Part shown: positions 9,097 through 17,691 of the stretch, piece after piece
Position numbering within the stretch: the stretch's first letter is position 1
Layout: every line of letters begins with the position of its first letter
DNA from: Comamonadaceae bacterium G21597-S1
Lineage (GTDB): Bacteria > Pseudomonadota > Gammaproteobacteria > Burkholderiales > Burkholderiaceae_C
Length of the DNA: 64,000 nucleotides
Assembly: GCA_027214345.1 (NCBI GenBank)
Contig: JAPWHR010000018.1
Location: forward strand, 42,707 to 106,706
Direction: 5' to 3'
Notes under the pieces: model-generated
What the model was told of the DNA's origin: nothing
Databases searched by the model: none
The model's input: the letters and a program-made list of their open reading frames with translations, nothing else
Position numbers and translations under genes: made by a program

Positions 9097-9912
9097 ATGA
9101 AATACCAGCCCATTCGTGCTATTACCGAAGACGAGATCCGGACCTATGAGGAGGACGGCATCGTGTGCCTGCGCCAGCTGTTCGACCGCGACACGGTGAA
9201 GCGATTGCAGGACGCGGCGGAGGCCGACATGGCTGCGCCCAGTCCGATGGGCCTCAATGCGACGCGCGATGGACAAGGTCACTTCTTCGGCGATACCTTT
9301 GTGTGGCGACACCTGGAGGAACTGCACGATTTCGTGTTCGAGTCGCCATCGGCCGACATTGCCGCTGCACTGCTGCGCGCCAGCAAGGTCAACCTGCTGT
9401 TCGATCAGTTCCTGATCAAGATGCCCGGCACCAGCACGCCGACCTTGTGGCATCACGATGCGCCGTACTGGCCTGTTGCAGGTTCGCAGGTCTGCACGAT
9501 CTGGCTCGCGCTCGACCCCGTTACCAAGGCCAGCGGTGCGGTCGAATACGTGTGCGGCTCGCATCGCTGGGGTAAACGCTTCAAGGCGGTCGCGTTCAAG
9601 GACCAGGATCTCTACAAGGAGGACCTCCCACCCGTGCCGGACATCGAGGCCATGCGCTCCGAGCTCAAATTCGTGCAGTTCGAACTGGAGCCCGGTGACT
9701 GTACGGTTCATCACGGACTCACGGTCCATGGCGCGCCCGGAAATTCATCGACCGAACTCAAGCGACGCGCCTACATCGTGCGCTGGATGGGCGACGACGT
9801 CACTTACAACCCGCGACCGAACCTGCAGCCGATGTTGCACGACCCCGGTATCGCTGTCGGCGGACCGCTCGATTGCGACCTGTTTCCTGTCGTTCGCCCC
9901 CGGGCCGCCTGA
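9097..9912 (+). CDS. Phytanoyl-CoA dioxygenase (PhyH) family protein
   Basis: A 271-residue Fe(II)/2-oxoglutarate-dependent oxygenase-like protein. The metal triad is visible: His and Asp in WHHDAPYW and the distal His in VHHGLTVHGAPGNSS; an Arg shortly after (KRRAYIVRW) is placed to bind 2-oxoglutarate. It begins with the usual EIRTYEEDGIVCLRQLF motif. The ATG at 9097 has GTGGAG upstream. It is the first gene of an apparent operon with a polar amino-acid ABC transporter, so the imported compound may be its substrate. The PhyH family includes ectoine, halogenating and natural-product hydroxylases, so the reaction cannot be named. Confidence 0.88.
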   Translation: MKYQPIRAITEDEIRTYEEDGIVCLRQLFDRDTVKRLQDAAEADMAAPSPMGLNATRDGQGHFFGDTFVWRHLEELHDFVFESPSADIAAALLRASKVNLLFDQFLIKMPGTSTPTLWHHDAPYWPVAGSQVCTIWLALDPVTKASGAVEYVCGSHRWGKRFKAVAFKDQDLYKEDLPPVPDIEAMRSELKFVQFELEPGDCTVHHGLTVHGAPGNSSTELKRRAYIVRWMGDDVTYNPRPNLQPMLHDPGIAVGGPLDCDLFPVVRPRAA

Positions 9913-9951
9913 CGCCTGCCGTTTCCGATCATCATCGCCGCCCGCTCGCCC

Positions 9952-10614
9952 GTGAACTACAGCTTCAATTTCAGTGTCATCCTGCAGAATGCGGACCACC
10001 TGATCGAAGGCATGCTGCTGACGATTCGCCTGTCTGCGATGGCGATGTTGTTCGGTTTGCTGATCGGAACCGCATGCGCGGTGGCGAAACTGTGGGGCCC
10101 CCGGGCGATCGGTCTTGTCGTCACGTCGTACGTCGAATTCATCAGGAACACTCCGTTCCTGGTGCAGTTGTTCGTCGTCTACTTCGGCCTGCCCAGCCTG
10201 GGCTTTCGCATGTCGGCCGAGTCCGCAGCCGTTGTGGGTTTGTCGATCTACATGGGAGCTTACGCCACCGAAATCGTGCGATCAGGAATTCAAGCGATTC
10301 CGAAGACACAGATCGAGGCTGCGTTGTGCCTGGGCATGCATCCGCGCCAGGTGTTCAGGCATGTGTTGATGTTTCCCGCATTGCAGGTGGTCTACCCCGC
10401 GTTGACCAGCCAGTTTGTGCTGCTCTTGCTGGGCAGTTCGGTGGTATCGCTGATTTCGGCGCGCGAATTGTTCCACGTCGCAGCCTTCCTCGAGTCCAGG
10501 ACCTTTCTGCCGTTCGAGATCTACCTGTCGGTGTCGCTGCTGTATCTCGGGATGTCGCTATGTTTCCGCGGACTGTTCTGGGTGGCGGGTCGCATGATGT
10601 TCGCGAAGGTCTGA
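9952..10614 (+). CDS. Amino-acid ABC transporter permease (HisM/GlnP type), first subunit
   Basis: A 220-residue inner-membrane permease of the polar amino-acid family. It has a typical N-terminal region (LIEGMLLTIRLSAMAMLFGLLIG), EFIRNTPFLVQLF, and the cytoplasmic EAA-type loop (KTQIEAALCLGMHPRQVFRHV) that contacts the ATPase. It starts with GTG, 39 bases after the dioxygenase stop. It pairs with the next gene to form a heterodimeric channel. Confidence 0.9.
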   Translation: MNYSFNFSVILQNADHLIEGMLLTIRLSAMAMLFGLLIGTACAVAKLWGPRAIGLVVTSYVEFIRNTPFLVQLFVVYFGLPSLGFRMSAESAAVVGLSIYMGAYATEIVRSGIQAIPKTQIEAALCLGMHPRQVFRHVLMFPALQVVYPALTSQFVLLLLGSSVVSLISARELFHVAAFLESRTFLPFEIYLSVSLLYLGMSLCFRGLFWVAGRMMFAKV

Positions 10615-10615
10615 T

Positions 10616-11278
10616 GTGACGGTATTCAGAAGTTTTGGCTCCGACGAGTTGGCCTTGCTGCTGCAGGGCGCGCAGTGGACCGTCGGACTGTCGTTGATGG
10701 CTTTCGTCGGTGGCAGCGTGTTCGGCCTGTTGATTGCCGTGATGCGGGTGTCAGCATTCAAGCCGTTCAACCTGCTGGCGATCGGCTATATCCAGATCAT
10801 CCAGGGAACACCATTGCTGGGGCAGTTGTTCGTGTGCTTCTTCGGCCTGAGCATCCTGGGTTACGACGTTTCCCCCTGGGTTGCAGCTGCCATATCGCTG
10901 ACCTGCTTTTCGTCGGCGTTCCTGGGCGAAATCTGGCGCGGTTGCATCCAGGCCGTGCCCAAGCAGCAATGGGAGGCATCGGTCGCACTGGGAATGTCTC
11001 CTGCACAGCAGTATCGCCACGTGATCCTGCCACAGGCGATCCGTATCGCCATACCGTCGACGGTCGGCTTCATGGTGCAGATCATCAAGAACACGTCGCT
11101 CGCTTCGACGATCGGCTTCGTCGAACTGCTGCGTGCAGGACAGACCGTCAATGCCGCCACGCTGCAGCCATTCACCGTCTACCTGGTGGTTGCAGGCATC
11201 TATTTCTGCCTGTGTTTCCCTCTTTCAACCTACAGCCGGATTCTGGAACAAAACGTCAATGCCGCTTATTCACGTTGA
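10616..11278 (+). CDS. Amino-acid ABC transporter permease, second subunit
   Basis: A 220-residue permease similar in plan to the preceding gene, with YIQIIQGTPLLGQLF and the EAA-type loop KQQWEASVALGMSPAQQYRHV. It starts with GTG one base after the stop of the first permease and its end overlaps the ATPase start by 20 bases. Together with its neighbours it forms a complete polar amino-acid import system. Confidence 0.9.
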   Translation: MTVFRSFGSDELALLLQGAQWTVGLSLMAFVGGSVFGLLIAVMRVSAFKPFNLLAIGYIQIIQGTPLLGQLFVCFFGLSILGYDVSPWVAAAISLTCFSSAFLGEIWRGCIQAVPKQQWEASVALGMSPAQQYRHVILPQAIRIAIPSTVGFMVQIIKNTSLASTIGFVELLRAGQTVNAATLQPFTVYLVVAGIYFCLCFPLSTYSRILEQNVNAAYSR

Positions 11279-11990
11279 CAACATCTACAAGTCCTACGGG
11301 AACCACTCTGTCCTCAAGGGCGCCAGTCTGGAGGTCGAAGAGGGGGCGATCGTCGCGATCATCGGCCGCAGCGGCTCCGGCAAGAGCACGCTGCTGCGTT
11401 GCATCAACGGGCTGGAGCGCATCGAGGACGGCACGGTTTCGGTGGACGGCGTCGGTGTCAATACTGCGACCGCGGTCGAACTGCGGCGGCTGCGCCAAAG
11501 GCTCGGCATCGTGTTCCAGGGCTACAACCTGTTTCCCCACCTGACCGTGGGTCGAAATGTCATGCTGGCGCCAGAAGTCGTGCAAGGGCGTGACCCGAAA
11601 GAGGTCGCCGCGACCGCGCGCGACGTGTTGAGCCGCGTCGGGCTTGCCGACAAGTTCGACGCGTATCCGGGGCAGTTGTCGGGAGGCCAGCAGCAGCGGG
11701 TCGCCATCGCCCGCTCACTGGCGATGAAGCCCAAGCTGATGCTGTTCGACGAAATCACTTCGGCACTGGACCCCGAGCTGATCGGTGAGGTGCTCAAGGT
11801 GCTGGAGGACCTCGCCAGTCAGGGCATGACGATGGTACTTGTCACACACGAGATGGGGTTTGCCCGAACCGTGGCCGACACAGTCGTTTTCATGAACGAG
11901 GGCAAGGTCTGGGAAGTGGGGCCACCGGGCGAGTTGCTCAGTTCACCGAAGACGCCCGAACTTGCTTCATTCATCAAGGCCGTGTTGTGA
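11259..11990 (+). CDS. Amino-acid ABC transporter ATP-binding protein
   Basis: A 243-residue ATPase of the GlnQ/HisP class. Walker A is GRSGSGKST (about residue 33), the Q-loop is FQGYNLFPHLT, the ABC signature is LSGGQQQR, Walker B runs into LMLFDEITSALDP, and the switch His is in THEMGF. The usual DEPTSALD is DEITSALD here, a conservative oddity. The start at 11259 begins MPLIHVDNIYKSYG and lies inside the end of the preceding permease gene. Confidence 0.93.
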   Translation: MPLIHVDNIYKSYGNHSVLKGASLEVEEGAIVAIIGRSGSGKSTLLRCINGLERIEDGTVSVDGVGVNTATAVELRRLRQRLGIVFQGYNLFPHLTVGRNVMLAPEVVQGRDPKEVAATARDVLSRVGLADKFDAYPGQLSGGQQQRVAIARSLAMKPKLMLFDEITSALDPELIGEVLKVLEDLASQGMTMVLVTHEMGFARTVADTVVFMNEGKVWEVGPPGELLSSPKTPELASFIKAVL

Positions 11991-12045
11991 CCGCAGGGTC
12001 ACCGCGGAACATCTTTTTCCATTCAACCAACCAGGAGAAACAGTG

Positions 12046-12837
12046 ATGCGCAAAATTTTGGCCAGTTTGATTCTCGGCGCTGTCGCACTTGCCGCCCCGC
12101 AATGGGCCAGTGCCCAGAAGTCGACCTTGCGACAGGTACTTGATCGCGGGACCCTCATCGCCGGAGTGGGTATCGATCAGGCTCCGTTCGGCTACGTCGA
12201 CGAGAAAGGGCAGCCGATCGGCTTCGACGTCGACCTGGCCCGGTTGATGGCCGAACAGCTCGGAGTCAAGCTCGAACTCAAGCAGATGACGTCAACGAAC
12301 CGCATTCCCTTTCTGCTGACCAACAAGGTTGACGTGCAGGTCAATCTGTTTGGTGCCACACCGGAGCGCGCTCGCCAGATCGCCTTCAGCTCGCCCTATA
12401 CGGGTTTGACGATCGGCGTGTACGGCCCCAAGGAGGTCAAGGTCACGTCAGTCAAGGATCTCGGTGATCGCCCTGTCGCGGTCGGCAGGGGTACGACTAT
12501 GGATCTGACGCTCAGTGGTATGGCGCCCAAGGCGAACATCGTGCGATTCGACGACGAGGCTACCGCTCAGACCGCGGTCCTCACCGGCCAGACGGAGATG
12601 TGGGCTGCGGTCAACACCCAGATCATTGCCGCGAACAACAAGAATCCGAACAAGAAGCTCGAGCTCAAGTTCATGATGCGCGTGGCGCCAGCGTCGATCG
12701 GTGTGCGCCAGGGCGACGCAGACTGGCTGCGCTGGATGGACACCTTCGTGTACTACAACAAGATCAACGGCAAGTTGCAGGAACTGCACAGGAAGTGGCT
12801 CGACGAGGATCTGCAGAAGGATCTTCCGACGTTCTGA
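12046..12837 (+). CDS. Amino-acid ABC transporter substrate-binding protein
   Basis: A 263-residue periplasmic binding protein with a signal peptide ending around ASAQ (residue 24) and a family 3 (polar amino acid) binding domain: LIAGVGIDQAPFGYVDEKGQP, GFDVDLARLMAEQLGV and TPERARQIAFSSPYTGLTIGV. A CAGGAG ribosome site precedes the ATG. It is the fifth gene of the dioxygenase/ABC operon. A hairpin lies just after the stop. Confidence 0.92.
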   Translation: MRKILASLILGAVALAAPQWASAQKSTLRQVLDRGTLIAGVGIDQAPFGYVDEKGQPIGFDVDLARLMAEQLGVKLELKQMTSTNRIPFLLTNKVDVQVNLFGATPERARQIAFSSPYTGLTIGVYGPKEVKVTSVKDLGDRPVAVGRGTTMDLTLSGMAPKANIVRFDDEATAQTAVLTGQTEMWAAVNTQIIAANNKNPNKKLELKFMMRVAPASIGVRQGDADWLRWMDTFVYYNKINGKLQELHRKWLDEDLQKDLPTF

Positions 12838-12844
12838 TCCGGGC

Positions 12845-12861
12845 GGGCGACCCTGTCGCCC
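12845..12861 (+). terminator. Hairpin after the amino-acid ABC operon
   Basis: GGGCGAC-CCT-GTCGCCC forms a perfect 7-bp stem with a 3-base loop, starting 8 bases after the binding-protein stop. There is no T-run, so it may be a pause or mRNA-stability hairpin rather than a full intrinsic terminator; genes continue on the same strand after it. Confidence 0.4.
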
Positions 12862-12967
12862 ATGCCTGGCTTGTGCCGTTGCCGCCGGGACACGGCCGTA
12901 GCGGCAGATCCCGGTTTCGTACCGGTCCGATCACGCGGGACGTATCGGACCCCAATACCCGCCACCC

Positions 12968-13633
12968 ATGACCTCTCCCTGCATCGACTATTACTACTCT
13001 GTCCGATCCTCCTTCACCTACCTGGGTTCGGCGCGCCTCAATGCGCTGGCCAGGCGCTGTGACGTCAGGATCAACCACCATCCCATCGATCTGGGTGTCG
13101 TGGTCTCGTCCTTCCACGACTATCCGAACCAGCAACCGCTGGATCGACCGTACGCGGGTGCACGCATCTACGAGTCGTCACCGACGCGCGAGGCCTATAC
13201 CCAGAAGGAGTACCGGCGCTGGAGCCAGAGGTTGGGCATTCCGATGAACGTGGATCCATCGCACCATTACGGCCCGCGCGAGTTGCCCTCGGGCAGCGTG
13301 ATCGTCGCGCAGCGGCGCGGCCTGGACGTGGACGCCCTGAGCCATGCGATTTTGCAGGCCTTGTGGCGCGATGACCGCGACATTGCCAGCGAGGCAGTGA
13401 TGGCGGATCTGTTGCTGTCGGTCGGTATCCAGGACGATGCAGTCGCATTCTGCAAGGAAGCGGTTTCCGAATCCGTCCAGCTGGAGTTCCGGCAGAACAG
13501 CCAGGACGCGCTCGCGGCAGGAGTGTTCGGTTCGCCGTCCTACCTGTTCAAGGGCGAGTTGTTCTTTGGCCAGGATCGGCTGGATTTCCTCGAGGAGTGG
13601 ATGGTCCAGTCGCTTCAGTCCGACGAGGCGTAG
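12968..13633 (+). CDS. 2-hydroxychromene-2-carboxylate isomerase family (kappa-type GST/DsbA fold) protein
   Basis: A 221-residue thioredoxin-fold protein. The start IDYYYSVRSSFTYLGS matches the glutathione-binding, catalytic-Ser region of NahD-type isomerases, and the late motif AGVFGSPSYLFKGELFFGQDRLDFLEEW is diagnostic of the family. Characterised members isomerise 2-hydroxychromene-2-carboxylate in naphthalene degradation using glutathione. No other aromatic ring-degradation gene is next to it, so the true substrate is open. It follows the ABC operon after 130 bases. Confidence 0.85.
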   Translation: MTSPCIDYYYSVRSSFTYLGSARLNALARRCDVRINHHPIDLGVVVSSFHDYPNQQPLDRPYAGARIYESSPTREAYTQKEYRRWSQRLGIPMNVDPSHHYGPRELPSGSVIVAQRRGLDVDALSHAILQALWRDDRDIASEAVMADLLLSVGIQDDAVAFCKEAVSESVQLEFRQNSQDALAAGVFGSPSYLFKGELFFGQDRLDFLEEWMVQSLQSDEA

Positions 13634-13730
13634 GCCTGCACACCTTGACGTGTCGGGAGCCGGCTCACCTGCGCGGGGTTGCCACTGTGCGACGTTGAGC
13701 GACCGGGATATGGACACCCCGTGAATGACG

Positions 13731-13759
13731 ACCTGCCGACGCAACATGCGTCAGCAGGT
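13731..13759. terminator. Hairpin between convergent genes
   Basis: ACCTGC-C-GACGCA-ACA-TGCGTC-A-GCAGGT is a 12-bp stem with one C/A mismatch and a 3-base loop. It lies in the 140 bases between the stops of the isomerase gene (plus) and the acyl-CoA ligase gene (minus), where a bidirectional terminator is expected. No T-run follows on either strand. Confidence 0.5.
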
Positions 13760-13773
13760 GCATCGCGCGACGC

Positions 13774-15396
13774 TCAGCGAAACACGCCACCGTGCGTCTT
13801 GCGCAGTTCCTCCTTTTGCACCTTGCCCGTGCCGCCCACCGGCAGGCTGTCGACGAAGATCACGTCGTCGGGCAACCACCATTTCGCGACCCGATCGGCG
13901 AGAAAGGCCAGCAGTTCCTCCTTGTCGACCGTCTGGCCAGGCTTGGGTGCGATGAACATCAACGGGCGTTCGTCCCACTTCGGATGCTTGACGCCGATGA
14001 CGGCGGCCATGGCCACCGCCGGATGTGCGACCGCCGCGCTCTCCAGGTCGATCGAGCTGATCCATTCGCCGCCGGACTTGATCACGTCCTTGGTGCGGTC
14101 GCGGATCTGCATCGTGCCCTGGGCGTCGATGGTGGCGATGTCGCCTGTCGGGAACCAGCCGCCCTGCAGCGGTGATCGTTCCGCCTTGAAATAGTCGCGC
14201 ACGATCCATGGGCCGCGCACCATCAGTTCGCCCTGGGTGCTGCCGTCGCGCGGCACGGTCGCGCCGGTGTCGTCGACGACCTTGATGTCGACACCGAACA
14301 CGCTCTTGCCCTGGCGCGCAACGATGGCATGTTGCTGCTCCTTCGGCAGAGCCAGGTCCCGGGGCGTGAGTGTGCCCATGGTCGCCACGGCCGTGGTCTC
14401 GGTCATGCCCCAGCCGTGGCGGACCTCGACCTGGTATTCATCGGCGAATCTGGCGATCAGTGCCTGCGGCATGGCCGAGCCGCCCACGCCGGTGCGCCGC
14501 ATGGTCGAGAAGCGCAGTTTGTTCTGCTCGACATACGCCAGCAGGCCTTGCCAGATGCTGGGGACACCGGCGCTGATCGTGACCTTTTCGTCCTCCATCA
14601 ACGTGTACAGGGATTCGCCATCGAGGCGTGGCCCCGGCAGCACCAGCTTGGCGCCGGACATGGGCGCACCATACGGAATGCACCAGGCGTTGATGTGGAA
14701 CATCGGCACCACCGGCAGGATGGTGTCGCGGCACGACACGGCCAGCACGTTGGGCATGCAGCCGGCCATGGCCTCGAGCACGATGGCGCGATGCGAATAC
14801 AAGACGCCTTTCGGGTTGCCGGTCGTGCCGGAGGTGTAGCACAGGGCCGCCGCGGTGTTCTCGTCGAACTCCGGCCACGTGAAGTCGTCGCTGCACGGGG
14901 CCGTGAGCGCGTCGTAGCCGATCAGCGGGTCGACGCCTTCGATGGCCGGCATGTGGGCTTCGTCCGACAGGCAGATCCAGTGCTTCACGCTCGGACAGTG
15001 CGGGGCGATGCCCTTGATCAGCGGCGCGAAGGTCGCGTCGAACAACATCGCCTTCTGCCCGGCGTGGTTGATGATGTAGATCAGCTGCTGCGGGTGCAGG
15101 CGCGGATTGCAGGTGTGGATGACCATGCCGCTGCCCGAGACGCCGTAATACGCCTCGAGATGGCGGTGGTTGTTCCACGCGATCGAACCCACCACATCGC
15201 CAGGCGCCAGCCCGAGCCCGGCCAGGGCATGGGCCAGCTTGCGCGCACCCTTGGCACAGTCGGCATAGGTGTACCGGAACAGCGGCCCGTGGGTTTCCCG
15301 CGAGACCACCTCGACATCGCGGTATTGCGCCGCCGCATGTTCGATCACGGCTGAAATCAGCAAGGGGCGGTTCATCATCAGACCGGTCTGCAGCAT
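13774..15396 (-). CDS. Long-chain/medium-chain acyl-CoA ligase (AMP-forming)
   Basis: A 540-residue AMP-forming acyl-CoA synthetase. Motifs in order: P-loop-like YTSGTTGNPKGV (about residue 190), HINAWCIPYG, WGMTETTAVATMG, and the hinge/adenylate motif GWFPTGDIATIDAQG followed by DRTKDVIKSGGEWISS. The C-terminal lysine region (LPVGGTGKVQKEELR) is present. The overall pattern resembles 3-(methylthio)propionyl-CoA ligase and fatty-acid ligases; the acid cannot be specified. It is the last of a run of minus-strand genes likely to serve one catabolic pathway. An internal Met at residue 7 or 8 is an alternative start. Confidence 0.92.
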   Translation of the reverse strand: MLQTGLMMNRPLLISAVIEHAAAQYRDVEVVSRETHGPLFRYTYADCAKGARKLAHALAGLGLAPGDVVGSIAWNNHRHLEAYYGVSGSGMVIHTCNPRLHPQQLIYIINHAGQKAMLFDATFAPLIKGIAPHCPSVKHWICLSDEAHMPAIEGVDPLIGYDALTAPCSDDFTWPEFDENTAAALCYTSGTTGNPKGVLYSHRAIVLEAMAGCMPNVLAVSCRDTILPVVPMFHINAWCIPYGAPMSGAKLVLPGPRLDGESLYTLMEDEKVTISAGVPSIWQGLLAYVEQNKLRFSTMRRTGVGGSAMPQALIARFADEYQVEVRHGWGMTETTAVATMGTLTPRDLALPKEQQHAIVARQGKSVFGVDIKVVDDTGATVPRDGSTQGELMVRGPWIVRDYFKAERSPLQGGWFPTGDIATIDAQGTMQIRDRTKDVIKSGGEWISSIDLESAAVAHPAVAMAAVIGVKHPKWDERPLMFIAPKPGQTVDKEELLAFLADRVAKWWLPDDVIFVDSLPVGGTGKVQKEELRKTHGGVFR

Positions 15397-15563
15397 GGTG
15401 GGTATCTCCTGAGGTTCACATGGTTCGGCGCAGGTCGGCGGTGCCGGCGCGATTCTGTCATGCCGGCCGGCCCTTTTCCCGACCTGCCGCCATTCTCGCC
15501 GGCAACCGGCCCGGTTTGCCGGTGTGCATGCCGCACGGGGCAGCGGTCCGTGCCCGGCCGGCC

Positions 15564-16475
15564 TCAGATCGACGCGGCGAGTTCGAGTTGCTTGAGCCGG
15601 CGCGTGATGCGTTCGAGGAACTGCCCGGTCACGTGCGACAGGCTGCGGTGCGACGGGATCAGGATGCCCACGCCGATGGTGTTGATCGCCTTGTTGGCCA
15701 GCGGCCGCCAGACGACCTCGCCGCGCTCGAGCTCGTCGATGAATCCGATCCTGGAGAAGAACGAGATGCCGCGGCCGGCGATGATCAGGCGCTTGGCCAT
15801 GGTCGTCGAATTGCAGGAGATCGCCGGCTCCAGTTCGTCCCAGAAGCGCGAGAACTCGGGCTGCACGACGGTATGGATCGGCGAGATGCGGCTGATCTGG
15901 ATGAAGGCATGGCCGCGGCAGTCGTCAAAGCTGACCGTCGCCTGGCGCGCAAGCGGGTGCGACGGCGCCATCACGACGCCGGGCGGAAACGGCGCCGTGG
16001 CCACCACCTCCAGCGCGCTGGGCAGCTTGCCGAGGTAACAGATGCCGATGTCGGCATCGCCCGAGGCGACCCGTTCGGGCACGTCGCTGGGCATGGCGGA
16101 CAGGATGCTGTAGCGCACCGCCGGGTAGCTGCCCGAGAACTCCTCGACCGCTGCCGGCAGGAAGTCGATCAGCAGCGAGTCCATCGCGGCCACCGAGACA
16201 TGGCCCTTGCGTTCGCCCTTGAGCGCATCGATCTCGGTGCGCATCAGGTGGAAGTCGTGCAGCGTGCTGTTGATGTGGCGGCGCAGCCTCTCGCCGGCGA
16301 TGTTCAGCCGCATGCCGCTGGGAACCCGGTCGAACAACTCGGTGCCCAGTTCCTCCTCCAGTCGCAGGATCTGCCGGTTTACCGCGCTTGAGGCGACGAA
16401 CAGATTCTGCGCCGCCTTGCGGATCGAGCCGTGGCGGGCGACCTCCAGGAAATATTTCAGGACGACGGCATGCAT
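15564..16475 (-). CDS. LysR-family transcriptional regulator
   Basis: A 303-residue LysR regulator with an N-terminal helix-turn-helix (LKYFLEVARHGSIRKAAQNLFVASSAVNRQILRLE) and a C-terminal effector domain. It sits 25 bases after the ferredoxin gene on the same strand and 167 bases before the acyl-CoA ligase, so it is probably co-transcribed with the upstream catabolic genes rather than divergent from them, which is less usual for this family. Its regulated genes are probably those flanking it. Confidence 0.92.
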   Translation of the reverse strand: MHAVVLKYFLEVARHGSIRKAAQNLFVASSAVNRQILRLEEELGTELFDRVPSGMRLNIAGERLRRHINSTLHDFHLMRTEIDALKGERKGHVSVAAMDSLLIDFLPAAVEEFSGSYPAVRYSILSAMPSDVPERVASGDADIGICYLGKLPSALEVVATAPFPPGVVMAPSHPLARQATVSFDDCRGHAFIQISRISPIHTVVQPEFSRFWDELEPAISCNSTTMAKRLIIAGRGISFFSRIGFIDELERGEVVWRPLANKAINTIGVGILIPSHRSLSHVTGQFLERITRRLKQLELAASI

Positions 16476-16500
16476 GGCGACAGCTTAGCGCAGCCGTGTT

Positions 16501-16836
16501 TCAGCCCGTTGGCGTCGCCGGCATGTTTGCGACCAGCGGATGGTCGCGCGGCGCGGCCTTGAGGTTGCTGGCGCCGCCCGGGCTGCCCAGCCCGGTCACC
16601 TGGGGTTCGAAGAACTCGCGGTTGATGGCGACGAAGTGTTTCTGCTTTGCTGGCACCTCGGCGTCCTCGTAGATGGCCTCGGGCGGACAGACCGAGACGC
16701 AGATGCCGCAGTTGATGCATTCATCAGGATGGATGTAGTAGGTGCGCGGGCCTTCGTAGATACAGTCGACCGGGCAGCAACTGACGCAGGCCGCGTCCTT
16801 GCAGTCGATGCAGCTGTCGATGATGACGTAGGCCAT
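16501..16836 (-). CDS. Seven-iron (3Fe-4S/4Fe-4S) ferredoxin
   Basis: A 111-residue ferredoxin of the FdxA/Azotobacter FdI type. The first motif has Cys9, Cys12, Cys17, Cys20, Cys21 and Cys25; the second has Cys40, Cys43, Cys46 and Cys50 followed by Pro. By analogy with FdI, Cys9, Cys17 and Cys50 would bind a 3Fe-4S cluster and Cys21, Cys40, Cys43 and Cys46 a 4Fe-4S cluster. The length and acidic tail fit the family. It lies between the enoyl-CoA hydratase and LysR genes and could carry electrons for the FAD oxidoreductase upstream (inference). Confidence 0.93.
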   Translation of the reverse strand: MAYVIIDSCIDCKDAACVSCCPVDCIYEGPRTYYIHPDECINCGICVSVCPPEAIYEDAEVPAKQKHFVAINREFFEPQVTGLGSPGGASNLKAAPRDHPLVANMPATPTG

Positions 16837-16889
16837 GGCGTTGACTCCGCGCTCGGGGACAGGGTTGTGCCGTTACCGGTTCGGGTGCA

Positions 16890-17663
16890 TCAACGTCCGC
16901 TCCACTGCGGCTTGCGCTTTTGCTGGAACGCCAGCACGCCTTCGTCGGCATCGGCCGACTGCAGCGCCGCGACCACCGCCGGCAACCGCGTCGCGTGTGC
17001 CTGGCTCGGCGTCATCTGGCCGGTCAGCCGCACCACCTGCTTGATCGCCTGCAGCGACAGGGGGGCGCAGGCGAGCAGGTCGTCGACCCAGCGCCGTACC
17101 GCCGCGTCCAGCTCGGCGCGTGGCACGACCTCGTTGATCAGTCCCATGTCCAGCGCTTCCCGGGCATCGATGCGCTTGCCGGTCAGCATCATCGCCATGG
17201 CCTTGCGAAACGGCACCTGGCGCTGCAGCAACACCATGCCGCCGTCCAGCGGCATGCGCCCGACCCGCGCCTCGGGCAGGCCGAAGCTGGCTTCCTCGCA
17301 GGCCACGACGATGTCGCAGCCCAGCACCATCTCCAGGCCACCGCCCAGCGCAAAGCCGTTGACGCGGGCGATCACCGGCACGTTGAGCGTCTCGCGCAGC
17401 GCGATGCCGCCGAAACCGCCAACGCGCGAGGCGGCCCAGTATTCGAGTCCGGTCACCGACGGGTTCTTCAGGTCGGCGCCGGCGCAGAACGCGCGTTCGC
17501 CGGCGCCGGTGAGTACCACCACGCGCACGTCCTTGTCGGCTTCGATCGTGCTCCAGATGCGCTGCAGTTCGGCCTCGGTGGCCAGGTCGACCGCATTCAT
17601 CGACTGCGGCCGGTCCAGCGTGACCGTGGCCACGTGGTTCTCGACGGTGAGGGTCACGCCCAT
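16890..17663 (-). CDS. Enoyl-CoA hydratase/isomerase family protein
   Basis: A 257-residue crotonase-fold enzyme. It shows the oxyanion-hole region AFCAGADLK, the GFALGGGLEMVLGCD motif, and two glutamates at about 111 and 131 (GGGLE and FGLPEARVG) in the places of the catalytic pair of enoyl-CoA hydratase. It would act on an unsaturated acyl-CoA. The start at 17663 begins MGVTLTVENHVATVTLDRP; an upstream in-frame extension overlaps the CoA-transferase gene and is not plausible. It follows the CoA-transferase by 28 bases. Confidence 0.92.
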   Translation of the reverse strand: MGVTLTVENHVATVTLDRPQSMNAVDLATEAELQRIWSTIEADKDVRVVVLTGAGERAFCAGADLKNPSVTGLEYWAASRVGGFGGIALRETLNVPVIARVNGFALGGGLEMVLGCDIVVACEEASFGLPEARVGRMPLDGGMVLLQRQVPFRKAMAMMLTGKRIDAREALDMGLINEVVPRAELDAAVRRWVDDLLACAPLSLQAIKQVVRLTGQMTPSQAHATRLPAVVAALQSADADEGVLAFQQKRKPQWSGR

Positions 17664-17691
17664 GGCCGGTCCTCCGTACGCGGCGACGGGC

